In this document: positions 57,710 through 64,000 of the stretch, piece after piece
Layout of the letters: every line of letters begins with the position of its first letter
Position numbering within the stretch: position 1 is the stretch's first letter
From: Achaetomiella virescens
Lineage: Eukaryota; Ascomycota; Sordariomycetes; Sordariales; Chaetomiaceae
Length of the DNA: 64,000 bases
Reading direction: 5' to 3'
Assembly: GCA_031001845.1 (NCBI GenBank)
Contig: JARNGD010000012.1
Span: forward strand, 275,777-339,776
The notes under the pieces: generated by a model
The model's database searches: none
Seen by the model: only the letters and a program-made list of their open reading frames with translations
Told to the model about the DNA's origin: nothing
Program-made: the position numbers and the translations under genes

Positions 57710-60700
57710 TCACGAACCCCAGCTTTGAAAACAGTGTATCCATCGCCACCACTGCCGCCCACACTTCTCCAAATACTTATCCACCACCCCCTTCACCGTC
57801 GTGAACCTGACCCGATTATGCTCCGCCAGTGCCAGAATCTTATCCCTCACCTCCCCTTCGGCGCACCACCATTCCAACCCCATTGTTATTCCCCTCCAAA
57901 GCCATCTTCCTCGCCCTCTCCACATCCCACAACCCGGCAAAGTACACCAGCTGATTGTACACATCCCTCTCGCCAACCTCATACCTCATCCGCCCAGCAC
58001 ACTCCCCCCGCGCCAAGCCCTTCGGCCCCAAGCACCGGCTGCCATACACACTCATCTGTCTCGTGCGATTCCGCAGCTGCTGTCGTCGCACACCAGCCAG
58101 CCCTCGTAGTACCTCGCTGTCGCCGCGCGGACGGCTGCCTCGACCTGGGCTACAATCGAGAGGTTGGAGAGGAGTGCGCCGCAAGAGGGGACGGGACAAA
58201 CGACGCCGCGGGGCGTGACTCGCTCCGCCGAGAAGAGGAGCCCTTCAAAGGGGGACGTGGTCTTGCAGCTCCGACAGCGGAGCTGGAGGCGGGTGCATGA
58301 CTGGAAGCGGATGGCATCGGGAATTTGGGATTCGAGCGGGTGGATCTCGAGGTCGCGAGCACCGCTCGAGTTGGGGTTGGTGGCGGAGGAGTGCGAGGCG
58401 TAGCGCCGGAGGTCGAGGCCAAGGTTCTCGGCGAGTTGGGCGGTGGACGTGCCGACAATGTTGGCGCAGAGGCGTTCGACGGGCGGGAAGATCTGCTTGC
58501 CAATGTACCATTCTACGTCGGGGTAAGGCCGGAGTCTGATTTGAGCACGTCTTGCGGGGTATAGGCGCGCTTGGAGGCGGGCTCGGAGGTGGTTTTGCTG
58601 TCGCCGGTGATAATGTAGGAAACGACATCGCCCTTGCGCATGGTCTTGCCGCGCGCCATTTCCCGGAGGGCGACTTGGACTTGGGGCATGCTGTCCGCGT
58701 TGGGATACTCCTTGGGGGCCTTTCCGAGTTGGGTGAGGATGATGTATTTCTGGGGTGGGATGGCCTGCTCGCGCATCTTGGCCGAGATATCGCGGAGGTA
58801 CTCGTGGATGCGTTGGACGGAGACCTCGGTGTCGTCGCCCGAGAGAATTTCGTTGAGGATGCGCTGCGAGATCTCGCGGGAGAGTGGGCAGTACTCGCGG
58901 CGCTTCATGTCGAGGCCCTTGACTTCCATCTTCTCGATCCACTTGCCGTTAACTTCGACCAAGTTAACGGCGGCGTACTTCTTCTTGGCCTGGAGCAGGA
59001 TGCGGCGGAAGACGTTGTCGATGTCGATTTCGAGCCGCTTGTACCGCCTGTTGACTTGGACCTTGAACTCGCGGCCGAGCTTGAGGGCGTCGGCGACGTT
59101 GTCCACGTTGGCGTTGATCATAACGGAGTCGGTGTCACCGTAAATGACCTGCAGCGACATGCTCTCGGCCAGGTCCTTCGTGCTGCGGAGAATCTCACGA
59201 CCTTTGAAGGTAGTGAGGACAGCAAGAGGCCTGGCGTAAAGCGGGACTTGGTGTACCCGAGACAGCCGTACATGGAGTTGGCCGTCAGCTTCAACGCGAG
59301 CTGCTTGATGTCCCAGGTGGCGAGCTGCTCCGGCGTTGCGTTCTTGTCTTTCATCAGGCTCTTGACTTGCCTGCGACGGTCAACCAAGGTCGAAATGAGC
59401 GTAGGGAGGATGGCCTGTTTCTGCTCCTTTGGGACAGGGGGCACCGCTTCTTCATCATCGGCCGACTGTTGCTTGTTAGCTCGAGTCTGGTTGGCGAATG
59501 GTTAGGAGCGAACTCACCACAAACGACCGATCAACCGTGGTGAAGCAGATGTTGAACTCTTGAATGATGGACGGGTAAAGGGAGTTGAAGTCCATGACGA
59601 GGACGAACTTGTCATAGAGACCCTTTTCGGGTTCGAAGACGAGACCACCCTTGTACTTGTCCTTCTTCTTCCCTTCGCCGGCTTCTTCGTCCGCGTTCTC
59701 CTCGTCGGCACGTCCCTTCCCCTTGAAGGGTTGCTTGTCTGGGCAGATATACTTTTTTTGTGGAACTCGTGGAGCAGAATGTACTCGTTGCGCTCGGCAC
59801 GTGTACCGGTCAGGGTTCTTGCCCACGAGTTGCCCGCCAGGTTGGTCAGGACCTTGGTCAGGGGAAGGATCTGAGTCCGGAGAGCCAGAGCCGCGATGAA
59901 GTAGTGTCGGTCTCGGCATGCGCCAGGTAGTCCATCAGGCCGTCCTTCGAAGCAGCCCAGGTCTTCAGAGCCAGCTCGTTGTCGACATCCCGGCGGTGAT
60001 TGTCGCCTGAGAGATATAGGCTGCACATTTCCGTCAGACTCCACGACTGACACTTGAACATGACCGATTTCCGGCATCGTTGAAAGAGATCGCACAGCAG
60101 GCGACCAGCCATAATCTGACGCTCAGCAAAGACGTTGCCGCCCACCTTGCCGATGGAGGACGGCCAGGTAGAACGCCTCAGCCGTCCAAGGCGAGACCAC
60201 TGATGTGTTTTCTTCTCATAAAGACGGTTCAGCAGAATGCTGTAGTCGACACCTTCGAGCTGGTGCCCGAGAATGACGTCCGGGTCGACGAGGTCAACCT
60301 GCGCCAAGAAGAAGGACAAGATATCCGACTCCTGCTTCATGAGCTTCAGGAGCCCCTTTCTTCTGTCTTTGGCCATCTTCTCAAAGCCGATGGGGAACGC
60401 GCTGCCTGGCGGGCGAATCAGGGTGAACGTCCGACAGGGCAGCTTGTCGGCAGGGGTGGTGTCGCTGAGCGAGATGTCCTCGTAGATCCTTGCGCTGATG
60501 GCCAGGATCTCCTGCTTGTTCGCCTTGGGGTTGAACATGGTACGCATGGCGAGGCTCATGAGGGTAAGAGGAGGCGCATCGATGTTGTCGCTGTCGGGCA
60601 AGCGTTGCAACCATGTTCGGATGCTCACCAGAACTTCCAGGCGGCAATGCGAGGCGTTCTTGAGCGGCCAAAGTCCGCATCTTCAATCTTCAGCCAGCAC

Positions 60701-62308
60701 GGACCCTTGATGTTCTTCAGAGCACGAACTGCTCAAAGAGAGCGGTATTTGTCCCAAAGACATGGGAGAATGTCTCGCCGGTAGTGCCAAGCTCGATAGC
60801 CGGCTTGGTGTAGGGTAGAGCAGCTTGAGGTACTCGGCCTCCGTGGGGATATTGGGAAGCTCAAACGCGTATTTCCGGGTGCAGGCCTTGATCTTGTACA
60901 TGCCTACATTCATCTTGGTCATGATGGTGTCGACTTCGTTGTATACATCCATCATGTTGACCTGCTCCGTCGTCTCGACGCCGCGCTGTACCGGTGCTTG
61001 CGGGGCAGGAAGTAGAGCTTCCGCAAGACGTTGTCGACCTTGACGAAGCAGCTGACATAATGGCCACTCTTCTTGTTCAGGACCTTGCCGAAGAGACACA
61101 GACTGCCATTGATCTCGGTGTAATCGGTCCAGAACATGTTCAGACTACCGTCCTCCTCAATGGCGTCCTTGTAGTCGATCTTACCCATACCCTGGCCTCT
61201 GGCTGGGAACTGCTCACAACGTTAAGCTTGTCGTTGATCCCATTCCACGCCGAAGCGTCAACGGCGGCCTCCGGGGCCTTGACGGGTGACGAGCTCATGG
61301 GAACTAGTGAAGCATCGGGCTTGATGACCTTCTTGATCTGGCGCGAGGCAGAGAGGTTGACGCTTGCGGCAGTGACAGCGCCAGTATGCGCAACCTCCAT
61401 CATGTCATTTTCCTCGTCTTCATCAATGTCTACCTTGGGTTGTGTCCTCCGCTCGGCGACCTTGGCCGCAGTGATGAGGGTGCAGGGTCGCTCATGACGA
61501 CATCAGGGACCCGGCAGGCTTGTTGTCCAGGGAGGCACGAAGTCATCGTCGACCATGGCAGTGTCGTTTACGACGGGAGAGGACGCTCTACCGTCAAGCA
61601 TTTTTGTCTTCTTGGTGGCGGCTCTCTGGGTCCTCGGAGCGGGGAGAGGGCGCGAGGTTTTCTCCTCTCGGCTGACCTGTCTCTCTTCCTGGTGATCTTG
61701 GGTAATGGGAGCGGGACATTCGCATCGACCTCGCCGAGGAGGTCTTCAAGGAATTTGTCGTCTTCTTCCGTTTTGATGGGCTGGCCGGTTGTTAGCGGAG
61801 CGAGTCTGCGAACGTGAGGGGCAAGACCTCACTGACCTTGGGCTTGGATTGGGGTTTGGCGGCGCCTTTTGTGAAGTACTCAGTGATATCGCGGTCGTTG
61901 GCGTCTCGTTTCGCCTGCTCCTCCTCGCGCTGCTTCTTGGCTGGTTGGGAACCTCAGTCAGCCGACTGCTCAACGGACATGCCGCAGAGTAGCAGGGGGG
62001 AAGGGGTAGAGTAGACCTACACTTGCGCTCCTTTCCGCGTATCGGCACAGTCTCGTCGCTCTCATACTCGTACGTTTGCACCCTGTCCCACTCCTCGCGG
62101 CCGTCATCGGCATATCCCTCGCCGTTGTCGTCGACGACGAAGTATCCTGGTTCAGGCGGTCGCGCACGATCTTCTTGTACTGGTTCTCGTCGACCTCCTC
62201 GTAGAGATCGTCCACCTCGGCGACCTCGTACGTGTCGAACTTCTTCTTGCCGGACTGGCGCAGCGCGCGCAGCTCGGCGAACCTGTCGCGCTTGCTGGCT
62301 CTGGACAT
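57710..62308 (-). CDS. pol1: DNA polymerase alpha catalytic subunit (Pol1)
   Basis: B-family polymerase that extends RNA primers with primase at replication initiation. About 1465 aa, the family length. It starts MSRASKRDRFAELRALRQSG. The N-terminus has YFVVDDNGEGYADDGREEWD and ANDRDITEYFTKGAAKPQSK. The exonuclease-like region reads MDVYNEVDTIMTKMNVGMYK, PDVILGHQLEGVDYSILLNR and RLLCDL. Polymerase motifs: A, VMDFNSLYPSIIQEFNICFT; B, KLTANSMYGCLGYTKSRF; C, VIYGDTDSVMIN. The C-terminal zinc modules contain RCRSCKTTSPFEG, CPVPSCGALLSN, VCDDSSCGI and GSRCLGPKGLARGECAGRMR. Introns lie at about 61936-62022, 61781-61834 and 59466-59517. Frame breaks occur near 62150, 61485, 61190, 60990, 60820, 60625-60720, 60170, 60080, 59905, 59750, 59230, 58530 and 58060, each inside conserved sequence. 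Stop TGA is at 57712-57710. The upstream region carries a cell-cycle-box-like palindrome. Confidence 0.95.
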
Positions 62309-62940
62309 TGCTGCTTCTTCCTTTTCTTTCCGTCCGTTGTTGACGTCTGATGGGCAGTGCTGATAGTGTGTTAAGGCACTTAGGGTTGCGGCAATGGCAT
62401 GGTGGTCCGAAAGTCTTCCTTGGTGTGTCGGGATGTCGAGGGAAGCACCCGCGGAGACCCGTGTTGTGGGATGGTTTCGGGTTGTGTGGTTGTGTGGGCG
62501 CAAACGCGGGTCTCATTCGTTAATTGCTGCTTTCAGGGGACAGACGCGCTTTTCGCGTCTCCTACGCCCCCTAGCGCGTGCCCCTGTCAATGGAAGTAAT
62601 GGGACCCCTGCTGCTTGCCAAAGCCCCACCCTCGTTTTGCTGGAAGTTTCCCGGCAGGCAATCAACTGCAAACACCCGAAAAAGTCGGGGCGCCAAGCAT
62701 CTCCAAAGGAGAAAAGAGATCGAAACACAACGTGAACGAAGACCGATTCCGCCCGACACCATTGTCGCCAGCGATTCTTAAGGGACTGAGACTGCCCCTT
62801 GCCGACGGATCCGAAAGGAACCTCACAACCCCAAGACACACCTCGCTAGCTGAGGCGACAAGTCGCTGCCGGTCGAACAAGTTCAGACTCGAAGCTCAAA
62901 CGGCAACACCAACCAAGCCCACCATCCCGCAGCCGCAGCC
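62309..62940. promoter_or_regulatory. Divergent promoter region of pol1 and PPR gene
   Basis: 632 bp between the divergent start codons. Notable is a palindrome AGACGCG-CTTTT-CGCGTCT at 62543-62561 (7-bp arms, 5-nt spacer), about 235 bp upstream of the pol1 start. It contains TTTCGCG and GACGCG cores resembling MCB/E2F sites for G1/S transcription. A further GCGCGT lies about 20 bp to the right. Confidence 0.55.
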
Positions 62941-64000
62941 ATGTATGTCTGTCGGGGTGCCTTCGCACCCTCGCGAGGGCAGGCAGAACACCATTTGCCT
63001 CAAGTCTTCTGGCTCCTTTACCGAGAACCACGAGTTGGTTTTCCGGCCGCGAACCTACTGGGGGAGGGATATCAAGATCGATCTGAAAAGCGCGATCGCA
63101 GAGCCCACCAATGGCGAACAGGACAGCACGACAGCACCCCAAGACTCGCGATCCGCGGAGTATTCCGCACAGAAAAAATCTAAAGCGAAGGCAGTGGCCG
63201 AGAAAGACCTTGATTCTGGAGAGACGAAGGGCGATCTGGAATACGAGGGAGTCAGGGTCGGCGATGAGCTCGGGAAGCAGAGGTACCAGAAGAAGCTGGA
63301 AACCATTGTCAAGAAACAGCTGCAATATGCCACGGACCCTTTCCACATTGCCCAGCATGTCCACAGGGCGCTGGAGAGGGGCAGCTTTGACGAAGCACTC
63401 CTGATGACCCGCATGGCCAGCCGCAAAGCCAAGGTCGAGGTCAGCTGGAACCATCTGATCGACTATCAAATGAAGAACCGCCGTCTCAATGCTGCGTGAA
63501 GCTGTACAACGAGGTGCGCATCTACTCGGTCCCTGCCTGTCTTGACTCCCTGCTGACTCCTTGCAGATGAAGAAGCGCGGCCACGATTCCCAACGCGAAA
63601 ACGTACAACCATCATCTTCCGTGGTTGCGCCAGTCCTTACATCAAGCTAGCAGTGGCCCAGGCCACGAAGATCTACAACTTTATGTGCAAGTACGGCGCT
63701 CTCAAGCCAAACACCATTCATATGAACGCGGTCCTCGAGGTTTGCGCCCGAGCCGGCGACATGGAGAACCTCTCCTCATTCTCTCGACTGCCAACGATGG
63801 GCTTCGCACTCCCGATTCCTCCACCTTCACCATCATCTTCAATGCCCTCAGACGACGTCAAGAAGGCCCCCGGCGAGCTCGACTGGTTGACGCCGAGGTC
63901 AGGGCAGAGATCAAGAAGACCATTGACCAGGCTCGGGCTATCTGGGCTGACGTGCTCTCGCGGTGGAAGAACGCCAAGATCGTCCTCGACGAGCACGTCG
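62941..64000 (+). CDS. Mitochondrial pentatricopeptide-repeat protein, 3' end beyond window
   Basis: Organellar RNA-binding PPR protein, likely acting in mitochondrial RNA processing or translation. The start ATG at 62941 gives MYVCRGAF; a frame change then yields RTLARAGRTPFASSLLAPLP, an Arg/Ser/Leu-rich stretch typical of a mitochondrial presequence. The next frame has RPRTYWGRDIKIDLKSAIAE and RYQKKLETIVKKQLQYATDP, then HRALERGSFDEALLMTRMAS, WNHLIDYQMKNRRLNAA and VKLYNE. The intron is 63514-63566, followed by MKKRGHIPNAKTYTIIFRGC. It continues AVAQATKIYNFMCKYGALKP and NTIHMNAVLEVCARAGDMEN, which are PPR-like helix pairs. Breaks lie near 62962, 63055, 63497, 63586, 63612 and 63780. The gene runs off the right edge; its individual identity is not clear. 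Confidence 0.8.

Noticed and set aside
58513..59505. 317-codon plus-strand frame at 58552-59505
   Set aside because: Antisense of the DNA polymerase alpha catalytic domain, whose motifs B and C are on the minus strand.
1..64000. CRISPR arrays, bacterial operons, integrons or phage-like modules
   Set aside because: No regularly spaced repeats; genes have spliceosomal introns and fungal families, so the window is eukaryotic nuclear DNA.

Overview
The window is nuclear DNA from a filamentous ascomycete, most probably a Sordariomycete and plausibly Sordariales/Chaetomiaceae. The evidence is gene-dense, GC-rich DNA with short GT-AG introns (about 45-110 nt), a Pezizomycotina gene set (NoxR, sphingolipid C9-methyltransferase, vid21, an INSIG protein, a DUF3716 repeat family), and one AT-rich patch that looks RIP-mutated. 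No database was searched; family names come from reading the translations.

Layout (strand): mitochondrial ribosomal protein uL13m, 3' end cut off (-, 1-390); CCS1 copper chaperone (+, 1162-2323); NoxR (+, 5379-7233); a FAR1-like DNA-binding protein (-, 9350-10805); a small unrecognised protein (+, 11607-12130); ribosomal protein eL34 (+, 12615-13353); complex I assembly factor NDUFAF3 (+, 14032-14975); sphingolipid C9-methyltransferase (-, 15880-17695); GH13 alpha-glucosidase (-, 18352-20505); splicing factor Spp2 (-, 21590-22513); NuA4 subunit Vid21/Eaf1 (+, 23684-28450); Mak11 (+, 28863-30375); INSIG protein (+, 32401-33794); RING-RING-LON protein (+, 34704-36257); a small unrecognised protein (+, 36852-37310); THO subunit Hpr1/Tho1 with a C-terminal guanylate-kinase-like domain (-, about 37544-39955); spliceosomal helicase Aquarius/Cwf11 (+, 40419-45014); a repeat island with two tRNA-Trp-derived elements and a DUF3716 gene (about 45250-48000); eIF4G (+, 51089-56007); DNA polymerase alpha catalytic subunit (-, 57710-62308); a mitochondrial PPR protein, 3' end cut off (+, from 62941).

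The striking global property is that most long conserved genes are broken by isolated single-base insertions or deletions, many in short homopolymers, while splice sites and protein similarity stay intact on both sides. Only the short genes (eL34, NDUFAF3, Spp2, the 11607 gene) read cleanly. This fits uncorrected sequencing/assembly indels better than gene decay, so coordinates of multi-exon genes are spans and any automatic ORF call here will be fragmented.

Functionally the window is mostly housekeeping. RNA processing is over-represented (Spp2, Tho1, Aquarius, with Tho1 and Aquarius head-to-head over 463 bp), followed by translation (uL13m, eL34, eIF4G, Mak11), chromatin (Vid21) and replication (Pol alpha, with an MCB/E2F-like palindrome in its promoter). 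The accessory part is the 45-48 kb island. The items most worth a second look are that island, the guanylate-kinase-like domain on Tho1, and the divergent Tho1/Aquarius promoter.
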